A stretch of 32,920 nucleotides of DNA from an uncultured Caryophanales bacterium (GTDB taxonomy: Bacteria; Bacillota_I; Bacilli_A; RF39; UBA660), in assembly GCA_946629545.1 (NCBI GenBank), contig CAMOXZ010000004.1, forward strand, positions 1-32,920, read 5' to 3'. Numbering within the stretch: the stretch's first letter is position 1; each line of letters begins with the position of its first letter. The translations under genes and the position numbers were made by a program. Under the pieces are notes generated by a model. That model made no database searches. It was not told the DNA's origin and saw only the letters and a program-made list of their open reading frames with translations. Shown piece after piece: positions 7,070 to 16,416 of this stretch.

Positions 7070-7522
7070 TTATTTGTCTGTAGAACCAAATCCACCTAAT
7101 CTTTCACCAGTAGCATTATCATTATCAACTACTAGAAATTTAGTAAATACTACTTGTCCAATAACATCACCTTTTTTAACTTCAATATCATGATCACTAC
7201 AATTAAAATATGCAAAATAGAAATGACCATCGTTATCTGGATTACCATAATAATCACTATCAATTAATCCTACACTATTAGCAAGTATAAATCCTTTTTT
7301 AGGACCACTGCTTCTATTTAATAGTAAGAAACATTCATCAGGTTCACAATATGCTTTCAAACCTGTAGGAATTAATGTTGGTTTAATTCCAGGTGTGAAT
7401 TTTGGTATTACTATATCCTCTGCTGCTTCTACATCATATCCTGCAGCAAACTTAGTTTTTCTTACTGGTAAATTAATATGTTTGTCTTCATAGCCTTTTG
7501 CGATTTCAAATCCTCTTCCCAT
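7070..7522 (-). CDS. dut: dUTPase (deoxyuridine 5'-triphosphate nucleotidohydrolase)
   Basis: NRSSGPKKGFILANSVGLIDSDYYGNPDNDGH and GERLGGFGSTDK dUTPase motifs; GAGGAGG SD located inside nrdG. Confidence 0.9.
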   Translation of the reverse strand: MGRGFEIAKGYEDKHINLPVRKTKFAAGYDVEAAEDIVIPKFTPGIKPTLIPTGLKAYCEPDECFLLLNRSSGPKKGFILANSVGLIDSDYYGNPDNDGHFYFAYFNCSDHDIEVKKGDVIGQVVFTKFLVVDNDNATGERLGGFGSTDK

Positions 7523-8025
7523 AAATCCTCCTCGTTTGTATATAATATTACTTCTCCACTAGCCAAAGACTTTTGAACATCAATAACTCTTTGATTAGAA
7601 GATCCTCTCCATTTTAAATTTGGGTTTCTCAACTCATCAACAAATTGTCCATCAACTAAAACATCTAAGTATTTACATACCTCTTTATTCTTAACATATG
7701 TATCAAATAGGAAACCTGACCAGGCCCATATAGTTTTATTTGGATATACTTCTTTGAACTTCTTAGCTAACTTTGTAGTACCAGCTATATTATTAGGATG
7801 CATAGGTTCTCCACCTAATATTGATATTCCTGAAATATGGTCAGCCTTACAAAGTTCAATAATCTCATCAATTTCTTTATCTGTGAAATCTTGTCCTCCA
7901 TTAAAATCCCATGTATCAGGATTAAAACAGTTTTTACAATGAAATTCACATCCTTGGAAAAATATGGATACTCTTATACCTTCTCCATTAGAAATGTCCA
8001 TTTTTCTTATCTTATTGTATCTCAT
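7462..8025 (-). CDS. nrdG: Anaerobic ribonucleoside-triphosphate reductase activating protein
   Basis: Radical SAM CEFHCKNC, GEGIRVSIFFQGC, ISILGGEPMHP; adjacent to nrdD. Confidence 0.95.
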   Translation of the reverse strand: MRYNKIRKMDISNGEGIRVSIFFQGCEFHCKNCFNPDTWDFNGGQDFTDKEIDEIIELCKADHISGISILGGEPMHPNNIAGTTKLAKKFKEVYPNKTIWAWSGFLFDTYVKNKEVCKYLDVLVDGQFVDELRNPNLKWRGSSNQRVIDVQKSLASGEVILYTNEEDLWEEDLKSQKAMKTNILIYQ

Positions 8026-8027
8026 AA

Positions 8028-10217
8028 TTATAGGTCCTTATTATCTAAGTGAATAACTCTTTCTTTTATTTCTTGAGTTCTTCCCTTATTCCAGAAGTTA
8101 GCTCCAATATATCCACATGTACGTCGTGCAACATTCAATGTACGATGATCTCTATTTCCACAATTTGGACAATACCATTCTAGATTATCATCTATTAGTA
8201 TTTCTCCATCATAACCACATGCTTGGCAATAATCAGATTTAGTATTAAGTTCTGCATACATTATATTGTCATAAATGAACTTAATAACTTCTAATACTGA
8301 ATCAATATTATTTGTAAGATCTGCTGTTTCAATATAAGAAATTGCTCCACCTGGTGAAAGTTTTTGGAATTCACTTTCTAATTTTAATTTAGTAAATGCA
8401 TCAATTTCTTCAAATACAGGTACGTGATAACTATTAGTAATATAATCTCTATCAGTAATTCCTTTAATTACACCAAATCTATCTCTTAAACATTTAGCAA
8501 ATTTATAAGTAGTAGATTCAATAGGAGTACCATATACTGAATAATCAATATCTTCTTCCTCTTTCCACTTCTTACATGCATCATTTAATCTTTGCATTAC
8601 TTCAAGTCCAAACTCTTTACCTTTACCATTATCAGTATGAGAATGACCTGTCATATATTTAACACATTCATAAAGTCCTGCATATCCTAATGATATTGTA
8701 GAATATCCATGATGAAGTAATTCATGTATACTTTCACCTTTTTCTAATCTAGCAAGTGCTCCATATTGCCATAAAATTGGTGCAACATCACTAGTAACTT
8801 TAGATAAACGTTTATGTCTTATTTGTAATGCTCTATGACATAACTCTAATCTTTCATCCATGATATGCCAGAAATTGTCCATATCTTTATCACTAGATAA
8901 AGCAACATCAACAAGGTTTAATGTAACAACACCTTGATTAAATCTACCATAATATTTTCCTTTACCAGGAACATAATTCTTAGCTTTAGCAATATTTCCT
9001 AAAGAAATACTTCTATCAGGTGTTAAGAAACTTCTGCAACCCATACATGGATAACATTCACCTTCACCAAATTCATTTTTCTTTAACTCTAACATTACTT
9101 TTTCAGAAATATAATCTGGTACCATTCTCTTAGCAGTACATTTAGCTGCTAATTTAGTTAAATAATAATATTTAGATTTAGGTCTAATATTATCTTCTTC
9201 CAAAACATATAAAAGTTTAGGAAATGCCGGAGTAATATAAGCTCCATTTTCATTCTTAATACCTTGAATTCTTTGTTTTAAGAATTCTTCTATAATCATA
9301 GCTAATTCATCTTTATATTCTTCTGTTTCACCTAAATACATACAAACACTTAAGAATGGTGCTTGTCCATTAGTATTAGTCATAGAATTTATTTGATATT
9401 GGAATGTTTGAACTCCATCAGTAATTTCTTTTTTCAAATCTTCTTCAACGAACTTGTCTACTTGTTCTTTAGTAAGTTTTCTTGCTTTATATTTCTTTTC
9501 TAGTCTTTCTTTACTAGATCTAACAAAAGGAGCAAGATGAGTAAGTGTAATAGTAGCTCCACCATATTGACTAGATGTAACTGCTGTAATTAATTGAGTA
9601 GCAATAGTCATAGCTGTTAAGAATCTATGAGGTTTCTCAATCATAACACCATTCATATTAGTTCCATTTTGTAACATATCATCTAAGTTAATTAAATCAC
9701 AGTTATGTAATGCATTTTGTGCAAAATAATCAGCATCATGGAAATGAATTATACCTTCATCATGTGCTTTAACTATATCCTCAGGTAATAAGAAACGTCT
9801 AGTAATATCAGTACTAGTAATACCTGCTAAATAATCTCTTTGAGTAGTAACGACTTGTGCATTCTTATTAGAATTTTCTGTATTCCAATATTCATTTTCA
9901 CCGTCTATTAATTCTTTTATAGATTGGTCAGTTGTATTAGCTTTTCTTACCATCTCTCTAGTATAACGATAAGTAATATACTTCTTAGCTAATTCATATT
10001 TACCAATACTCATCAACTTCATCTCAATAATATCTTGAATGTCTTCGACTAACATTCTCTTTTTACCAAGTCCCTCTATATACTTGATAATATTTTTAAT
10101 TTGAACAGCTGATGCTCTTTCTTCTTCAACTACATCTCTATTTGCTTTTGTAATTGCTTGTTCAATTTTTTCTGGACAATAATCGACCATATGTCCATCT
10201 CTCTTAATGATTTTCAT
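8028..10217 (-). CDS. nrdD: Anaerobic ribonucleoside-triphosphate reductase (class III)
   Basis: N-terminal ATP-cone, CQACGYDGEI...CPNCGN zinc site, RRTCGYIGANFWNKGRTQEI glycyl-radical loop; start revised to MKIIKRDG with GGAGGAAATT SD. Confidence 0.96.
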   Translation of the reverse strand: MKIIKRDGHMVDYCPEKIEQAITKANRDVVEEERASAVQIKNIIKYIEGLGKKRMLVEDIQDIIEMKLMSIGKYELAKKYITYRYTREMVRKANTTDQSIKELIDGENEYWNTENSNKNAQVVTTQRDYLAGITSTDITRRFLLPEDIVKAHDEGIIHFHDADYFAQNALHNCDLINLDDMLQNGTNMNGVMIEKPHRFLTAMTIATQLITAVTSSQYGGATITLTHLAPFVRSSKERLEKKYKARKLTKEQVDKFVEEDLKKEITDGVQTFQYQINSMTNTNGQAPFLSVCMYLGETEEYKDELAMIIEEFLKQRIQGIKNENGAYITPAFPKLLYVLEEDNIRPKSKYYYLTKLAAKCTAKRMVPDYISEKVMLELKKNEFGEGECYPCMGCRSFLTPDRSISLGNIAKAKNYVPGKGKYYGRFNQGVVTLNLVDVALSSDKDMDNFWHIMDERLELCHRALQIRHKRLSKVTSDVAPILWQYGALARLEKGESIHELLHHGYSTISLGYAGLYECVKYMTGHSHTDNGKGKEFGLEVMQRLNDACKKWKEEEDIDYSVYGTPIESTTYKFAKCLRDRFGVIKGITDRDYITNSYHVPVFEEIDAFTKLKLESEFQKLSPGGAISYIETADLTNNIDSVLEVIKFIYDNIMYAELNTKSDYCQACGYDGEILIDDNLEWYCPNCGNRDHRTLNVARRTCGYIGANFWNKGRTQEIKERVIHLDNKDL

Positions 10218-10282
10218 AATTTCCTCCCTTTGACCTTTTTTATTATTCGACATTATAATTATATAATTTTTTATAAAATAGC

Positions 10283-10304
10283 AAATGTTGCATTTGCAAC
10301 ATTT
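10283..10304. promoter_or_regulatory. Candidate Crp/Fnr-family operator
   Basis: AAATGTTGC-ATTT-GCAACATTT, perfect 9-bp inverted repeat with 4-nt spacer in the divergent nrdD/regulator intergenic region. Confidence 0.7.
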
Positions 10305-10322
10305 TACATAATTTGATAAAAT
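10294..10322 (+). promoter_or_regulatory. Promoter of Crp/Fnr-type regulator
   Basis: TTGCAA (10294-10299) - 17 nt - TAAAAT (10317-10322); -35 overlaps the palindrome. Confidence 0.6.
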
Positions 10323-10342
10323 ATTTTATAAGAGGTGTAAAC

Positions 10343-10972
10343 ATGGTAAATTTATTTGAAAATATCAACGAACAAAATATAAGAAAAATCAAGCGTTTCC
10401 TAATGGCAAGTACCCTTACATATCCTAAAGGAGTAAATATCTTATCTAATGTAAACCAAGGTGATTTCATCGCTATAATAGACCACGGCAGTGTTCAATT
10501 CATATCAACAGACTACGATGGCAATAAGTCAATAATTGAAGATATTCCTGAAGGTGGTATGTTTGGTAGTCTTACTTTTCCTATAAATAATGAAGAAGTA
10601 AGTTGTATAACAAAAGAAATAACTCAAATCACATATATTGAATATGATAGTATTACTAATGATGAAATTATAAAAACAGACTCTTATATCTTCTTTATTA
10701 AAAACTTAATAAAAATACTAAGTGACCAAGTAAGTGAAAAAAATACTAGAATAGAAATTCTTACTAAAAAGACTACAAGAGATAAACTATTAGAGTATTT
10801 TAAATCAGAAGCAAGAGAAAGAGGAAATAAAACTTTTACTATCCCTATGACATTTACAGAATTAGCTAGTTACTTATCAGTTGATAGAAGTGCCATGACA
10901 CGTGAAATAAGTTACCTAAAAGATGATGGAATAATTAAAACTAACGGTAGAAGAATTACATTATTGTATTAA
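10343..10972 (+). CDS. Crp/Fnr family transcriptional regulator
   Basis: cNMP-binding-like N-terminal beta roll and C-terminal HTH (TFTELASYLSVDRSAMTREISYLKDDGIIKTNGRRITLL); start revised to ATG 10343 with AGAGGTG SD. Confidence 0.88.
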   Translation: MVNLFENINEQNIRKIKRFLMASTLTYPKGVNILSNVNQGDFIAIIDHGSVQFISTDYDGNKSIIEDIPEGGMFGSLTFPINNEEVSCITKEITQITYIEYDSITNDEIIKTDSYIFFIKNLIKILSDQVSEKNTRIEILTKKTTRDKLLEYFKSEARERGNKTFTIPMTFTELASYLSVDRSAMTREISYLKDDGIIKTNGRRITLLY

Positions 10973-10995
10973 AAAAAGAAGCATCGCTTCTTTTT
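10973..10995. terminator. Bidirectional intrinsic terminator
   Basis: AAAAAGAAGC-ATC-GCTTCTTTTT between convergent genes. Confidence 0.8.
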
Positions 10996-13150
10996 ATCTT
11001 GGAAGTAAGCTTAAGCTTACTTTATTTTTTTCTAAATTAATATCATCAACGTAACAATCTACTATATCCCCTACACTAAATAAATCACTAGGATGTTTTA
11101 TATATTCTCTAGATAATTTTGATATATGTGCAAGTCCATCATCATGCAATCCAATATCTATAAATAAACCAAAATCTACTACATTTCTAACTGTTCCTTG
11201 TAACTTCATTCCTACAGAAAGATCTTTAATATCTAAAATATCACTTTTTAAAATAGGTTGAGGATACTCATCTCTTGGATCTAGATTAGGTTTCTTTAAT
11301 GACTTAACTACATCTTCTAATGTATAAATATCAGTATTAAGTTTTTTACTATAATCTTCTAAGTTAATACTATCTAGCTTTTCAATAAGCTCCTTAGTAC
11401 CTATATCTTTAATACCAAAGTTTAAATCATCTAATAATTTTAATGCAATATCATAACTCTCAGGATGGATTCCAGTAGAATCTAATATATTATCTCCTTC
11501 AGTAATACGAAGGAAACCTATAGCTTGTTCATAAACTTTATCTGATAAAACTTTTTTCTTTTTCAATTCTTCACGTGATTTAATTTTACCAACACTTTCA
11601 CGGTAATCTATTATTTTCTTAATAACAGTCTTAGTAATACCTGAAACATAGCTTAGTAATGAAGGACTAGCAGTGTTTATATTTACTCCTACACTATTAA
11701 CACACTTTTCAACTACAAAGTCTAATGAATTAGATAATTTAGATTCTGAAACATCATGTTGATAAAGACCTACTCCAATACCTTCTGGAGGTATTTTAAC
11801 TAGTTCAGCTAACGGATCTTGTAATCTTCTACCAATACTTACTGCACTTCTTTTTTCTACTGCTAAATCAGGAAATTCTTCTATAGCTTGTTTAGATGCA
11901 GAATAAATTGATGCACCTGCTTCACTAACAATAACATATTTACAATTTAAATTATATTCATGGATCATTTCACTACATAATTTTTCTGATTCACGAGAAG
12001 CAGTTCCATTACCTATAGCAATTATATCTACATTATATTTTTTAATTAACTGAGATACTAATTCTTTAGTTAATTTAATATTCTTTTCTTCTTGTCCTTT
12101 TAAGAATGGTTTTACTACTGTACTATCTAAGTATTTACCAGTCTTATCAATAACTGCTAACTTACAACCATTAACATAACCTGGATCAAATGCTAAAACT
12201 ATTTTTTCTTTCATCGGAGGAGTTAGAAGTAATGCTTCTAAGTTCTTACCAAAGTTTTCTATTGCAGCATCTTCTCCTTTTTCAGTTAATTCACTTCTTA
12301 CTTCTCTTTCTATACTTGGTTCTATTAATCTCTTATAAGAATCTTCTATAGCACTAATAACATAACTAGTTACAAAACTCTTATCATTTTTAATTACTCT
12401 ACTCTTTAAATATCCTATTATTTCATCTTTATTAACATCTATTCCTACAGTTAATACTTTTTCTTTTTCTCCTCTATTTAAAGCTAATATTCTATGAGGT
12501 TTAATATATAAAACTTTCTCACTATAATCATAATACATTTCATATACTCTATTAGTATCAGGATTATCTTTCTTTACTTTAGAAGTAATAACTCCATTCT
12601 TAAAAAAATAACTTCTTATCCATTTTCTATAAAAAGCATTATCACTTATCCATTCAGCTATAATATAACAAGCACCTTCTACTGCTTTATCGCAAGATTC
12701 TACTTTATCATTTATAAACTTACTACAAAGACCATTAATATCTCCTGTAGTTGGAAAAGATAAAATCATTTTAGCTAAAGGTTCTAATCCTAAAGCCATA
12801 GCTTCAGTAGCTTTACTCTTCTTCTTTTCTTTATAAGGTCTATATATATCCTCTACTTCTACTAACTTAGAACAATTCATTACATTATTCTTAATTTCAT
12901 CAGTAAGCATACCTTTTTCATCAATTAACCTTATAACATCTTCTTTTCTTTCTAATAGTTTAACTTGGTATTCATATACATCACTAATACTTCTAATAGT
13001 TTCTTCATCTAATGCCCCTGTTGCTTCTTTTCTATATCTAGCTATAAAAGGAATAGTATTCTCTTCTTTTAATAATTCTAATACAGTATTAACTTGTTTC
13101 TCTGTAATATTAAGATTTGTTGCAATCTCTTTTATTATCTGTTCATTCAT
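10994..13150 (-). CDS. tex: Tex-family S1 RNA-binding transcription accessory protein
   Basis: IPFIARYRKEATGALDEETIRSI, AFDPGYVNGCKLAVID, IGNGTASRESE, C-terminal S1 domain; start revised to MNEQIIKEIA with GGAGGTG SD. Confidence 0.95.
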   Translation of the reverse strand: MNEQIIKEIATNLNITEKQVNTVLELLKEENTIPFIARYRKEATGALDEETIRSISDVYEYQVKLLERKEDVIRLIDEKGMLTDEIKNNVMNCSKLVEVEDIYRPYKEKKKSKATEAMALGLEPLAKMILSFPTTGDINGLCSKFINDKVESCDKAVEGACYIIAEWISDNAFYRKWIRSYFFKNGVITSKVKKDNPDTNRVYEMYYDYSEKVLYIKPHRILALNRGEKEKVLTVGIDVNKDEIIGYLKSRVIKNDKSFVTSYVISAIEDSYKRLIEPSIEREVRSELTEKGEDAAIENFGKNLEALLLTPPMKEKIVLAFDPGYVNGCKLAVIDKTGKYLDSTVVKPFLKGQEEKNIKLTKELVSQLIKKYNVDIIAIGNGTASRESEKLCSEMIHEYNLNCKYVIVSEAGASIYSASKQAIEEFPDLAVEKRSAVSIGRRLQDPLAELVKIPPEGIGVGLYQHDVSESKLSNSLDFVVEKCVNSVGVNINTASPSLLSYVSGITKTVIKKIIDYRESVGKIKSREELKKKKVLSDKVYEQAIGFLRITEGDNILDSTGIHPESYDIALKLLDDLNFGIKDIGTKELIEKLDSINLEDYSKKLNTDIYTLEDVVKSLKKPNLDPRDEYPQPILKSDILDIKDLSVGMKLQGTVRNVVDFGLFIDIGLHDDGLAHISKLSREYIKHPSDLFSVGDIVDCYVDDINLEKNKVSLSLLPR

Positions 13151-13199
13151 CTTAAACACCTCCATATTATCATAGCAAAATTTTAATATAATGACAAAG

Positions 13200-13226
13200 A
13201 AAAACATTCTATTAAGAATGTTTTTT
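13200..13226. terminator. Intrinsic terminator
   Basis: AAAAACATTC-TATTAA-GAATGTTTTTT downstream of the 13234-13608 CDS. Confidence 0.75.
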
Positions 13227-13233
13227 ACTTATA

Positions 13234-13608
13234 TTATTCATTAATACTAATCATTTTACTAATATTATCACTTTTATCTTTTATCCAAACATAATACTTT
13301 TTATATTTATAGATAGCAATTTTGCCATCACCATCTTCTAATTTCTTCCAACACATATTATTTAAATCTGGAGTTGATTTTGTTGATTTAACACAAAATT
13401 CACTACCTTCACCAGATGTCCTAATAACTAATTTTTCACCTTCAATAGCTAATTCATCAACTACTACATTAATATCATCATTACCACTTGCTAAATAAGA
13501 ATTACTTTCATAATTAGGTTTTAAATTAATAGAAAGAACTGATCCAAAAACTACTAATATAAATAATCCTGCAATAATTATAAATACTGTTCCATTATTC
13601 TTTTTCAT
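13234..13608 (-). CDS. Hypothetical membrane-anchored extracytoplasmic protein
   Basis: N-terminal TM (TVFIIIAGLFILVVFGSVLSI) then a soluble domain; immediately downstream of the P-type ATPase. Confidence 0.55.
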   Translation of the reverse strand: MKKNNGTVFIIIAGLFILVVFGSVLSINLKPNYESNSYLASGNDDINVVVDELAIEGEKLVIRTSGEGSEFCVKSTKSTPDLNNMCWKKLEDGDGKIAIYKYKKYYVWIKDKSDNISKMISINE

Positions 13609-13613
13609 TAACC

Positions 13614-16229
13614 TTACCTCCTATAATCTTTGAAAAGTTTTACATATAATGGTTTTACTAATTCACCAATTATAAATGTACCTAAACATATTCCCAAAGT
13701 TATCAATATATCTTTAAGTGCTATACCACCAACAATAAAGAATTGTGATAATCCTGTAGTTAATACAACTACTTGTACTAATATTATAACACCTATACCA
13801 ATTGATAATCTTTTATTTTCAAAGAATCTTGTATTAAGAACAGAATGCTTTAAATTTCTACATGAGAATGAATATAGTAATTCATTAGCTACTAAGAATA
13901 TAAACATTAAAGAACCTGCAGTATTTGCATCATATGTCTTAGCATAATATATAAATAGTATTATCATAATAATTGATTTAAATATAGCACTAATAACTAT
14001 TTTAGAAGTTAAGAAAGGTGTAAAGAAACTCTTATTATCATTCTCTGATATAGGTGTTTCCATATCATCTTTTTCAATCTTTTCAAAAGCTAACATAATA
14101 GCTGGAATAGAATCAGTAACTAAGTTAATCCATAATAATTGAAGTGTAGTAAACATTTCCATATTAAGTAACATAGAAACAAATACTAATACAACTTCTA
14201 TTATATTACCAGCCAATAAGTATAAAATTACTTTTTTAATATTAGTAGTTATTCTTCTTCCTTCTTCAACACCATCTACTATTGTTGAAAAACTATCATC
14301 TACTAAAATACAATCAGCAACTTTCTTAACAACTTCAGTTCCTGTTATACCCATTCCAATACCAATATCAGCTTTTTGAATTGCTGGTGCATCATTAACA
14401 CCATCACCAGTCATCGCTACTACTAATCCTTGACTTTGTAATGCTTCAACTATACGAAGTTTACTATTAGGAGTTATTCTCGCATATACTTGATATTTAT
14501 TAACTGCTTCTAATAACTCATCATCAGTCATCTTCTCTATATATTTACCTTCTATAGATTTATTATCCACATCTATAATACCTACTTGTTTAGCTATTGC
14601 TGTAGCTGTATTTATACTATCTCCAGTAATCATAATAGGTTTAATACCTAATTTTTGACATATATGAATTGCATTTAAAACTGTATCACGTGGTGGATCC
14701 ATCATACCAATTAATCCTATAAATATCATATCATGTTCAGGATCATCTATATTTTCAGTTTTATATGCAAAAGCAAGTAATCTTAATGATAAAGCAGATT
14801 GTTCTTTTTCTATATTAAAAATCTTTTCTTTATACTCAGGAGTCATATCATATAGTTTTCCATCTATTGTATACTTAGTACAATTATTAATAACTGAATC
14901 TAAACTACCTTTTGTAAAAGAGTATTCTTTATCTTTTACAGAATTAATTGTAGACATCATCTTTCTATCTGAATCAAAAGGATATTCTTTTATTCTTTCA
15001 TATGGATGTTCTAGAGGATAATTAATAGCTTCTAAGTATTTATAAATAGCAACTTCTGTTTCATCACCAATGTATTTATCACCATTTTTAGTAACATTAT
15101 GGTTAACTCCAGCACATATTTCTAATAATTCTTCATTATCAATAGAATCTTCATCAGTATATAATTTATCATTAACAAATAATGATTTAACTAACATCTT
15201 ATTTTGAGTTATAGTACCTGTCTTATCAGAACAAATAACATTAGTAGAACCTAATGTTTCTACAGAAGCCATCTTTCTAATAATAACATTTCTCTTAGCC
15301 ATAGCAGTCATACCTAAAGATAATATTATTGTAATTATAGAAGATAATCCTTCAGGTATAGCAGCAACTGCTAATGATATTGATAACATTAATACATCAA
15401 AGAAATCATTCTTCATTAATAATCCAATAATCATCATTACAACTATAATGCCTAGAATAATATAAGTAAGAACTTTACTAACTTGATTTATTCTTTTTTG
15501 TAATGGAGTTAAATCACTTTTTTTATCCATTAAACTATTAGCAATCTTACCTAATTCAGTATTCATAGCAGTACCTGTAACAACCACAAGAGCATGTCCA
15601 TTAGTTACATTACATCCTGCAAATACCATATTTTTTCTTTCATATAATTGTTTTTCTTCAGTAATATCAGCACTATCTTTTTTTATAGTTTTAGATTCAC
15701 CTGTCAAAGTAGATTCATTTATCTCAAGACTCTCAGAAGTAATAATTCTTGCATCAGCAGATACATAATCACCCGCTTCAAGTTCTACTATATCTCCAAT
15801 TACTATGTTTCGAACATCAATACTTTGCTTTACACCATTTCTAATAACATGGTTAGAAGTAATAAACATTTTATTAAGTTCTTCAATTGCTACATCTGCT
15901 TTCTTTTCTTGTATAAAAGAAAGTATTGCATTTATAACAACTATTACAATTATAATTATTGAATCAACATAAGATTCATGTCTTACATAAGATATACCTG
16001 CTGAAAAGATAGAAGCAAATATTAATAGTATGATCATAAAATCATTAAATTGTCCTAAAAATAAAGCTATATTTGATTTCTTTTTTCTTTCAACTAATTT
16101 ATTTTGTCCATCTCTTTCAAGTCTCTTTTGAGCTTCTTCTTCACTTAGACCTTTTTCACCAGTTTCTAATTCTTTATATATTTCTTCAACACTCTTATTA
16201 TAAACTTCTTTCACAATATCACCAACCAA
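13614..16229 (-). CDS. Calcium-transporting type P-type ATPase (P2A-like)
   Basis: CSDKTGTITQNKM phosphorylation site, TGES, MTGDGVNDAPA hinge, C-terminal cation ATPase TM region. Confidence 0.95.
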   Translation of the reverse strand: MVGDIVKEVYNKSVEEIYKELETGEKGLSEEEAQKRLERDGQNKLVERKKKSNIALFLGQFNDFMIILLIFASIFSAGISYVRHESYVDSIIIIVIVVINAILSFIQEKKADVAIEELNKMFITSNHVIRNGVKQSIDVRNIVIGDIVELEAGDYVSADARIITSESLEINESTLTGESKTIKKDSADITEEKQLYERKNMVFAGCNVTNGHALVVVTGTAMNTELGKIANSLMDKKSDLTPLQKRINQVSKVLTYIILGIIVVMMIIGLLMKNDFFDVLMLSISLAVAAIPEGLSSIITIILSLGMTAMAKRNVIIRKMASVETLGSTNVICSDKTGTITQNKMLVKSLFVNDKLYTDEDSIDNEELLEICAGVNHNVTKNGDKYIGDETEVAIYKYLEAINYPLEHPYERIKEYPFDSDRKMMSTINSVKDKEYSFTKGSLDSVINNCTKYTIDGKLYDMTPEYKEKIFNIEKEQSALSLRLLAFAYKTENIDDPEHDMIFIGLIGMMDPPRDTVLNAIHICQKLGIKPIMITGDSINTATAIAKQVGIIDVDNKSIEGKYIEKMTDDELLEAVNKYQVYARITPNSKLRIVEALQSQGLVVAMTGDGVNDAPAIQKADIGIGMGITGTEVVKKVADCILVDDSFSTIVDGVEEGRRITTNIKKVILYLLAGNIIEVVLVFVSMLLNMEMFTTLQLLWINLVTDSIPAIMLAFEKIEKDDMETPISENDNKSFFTPFLTSKIVISAIFKSIIMIILFIYYAKTYDANTAGSLMFIFLVANELLYSFSCRNLKHSVLNTRFFENKRLSIGIGVIILVQVVVLTTGLSQFFIVGGIALKDILITLGICLGTFIIGELVKPLYVKLFKDYRR

Positions 16230-16230
16230 T

Positions 16231-16407
16231 CTATAGTAAATATGACGCTACAAAAAGAGCTATCATACCAATTATACATAAAACTATAAATACAATAATT
16301 ACATTAGTTATTATATAATTTTTATTACTTTGTATAACACAACCACAGTTTCTACAGTACTTATCTGTATCTCTAACATTTGCTTCACAATTTAAACACT
16401 TTCTCAT
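16231..16407 (-). CDS. Small zinc-ribbon membrane protein (58 aa)
   Basis: Not in ORF track. MRKCLNCEANVRDTDKYCRNCGCVIQSNKNYIITNVIIVFIVLCIIGMIALFVASYLL*; CxxC...CxxC plus one TM; GGAG SD. Confidence 0.75.
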   Translation of the reverse strand: MRKCLNCEANVRDTDKYCRNCGCVIQSNKNYIITNVIIVFIVLCIIGMIALFVASYLL

Positions 16408-16416
16408 AATTATCTC

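Noticed and set aside
10246-10252. Third TGTCGAA (minus strand) near the nrdD promoter as a Spo0A site
   Set aside because: Single short core match without flanking agreement; expected by chance at this frequency in the window.
15648-15962. Plus-strand antisense ORFs such as 15648-15962, 13630-13947, 2090-2272, 4242-4472, 16073-16318
   Set aside because: Lie opposite well-supported conserved genes, lack SD, and have low-complexity Tyr/Asn/Ile composition typical of antisense frames in AT-rich DNA.
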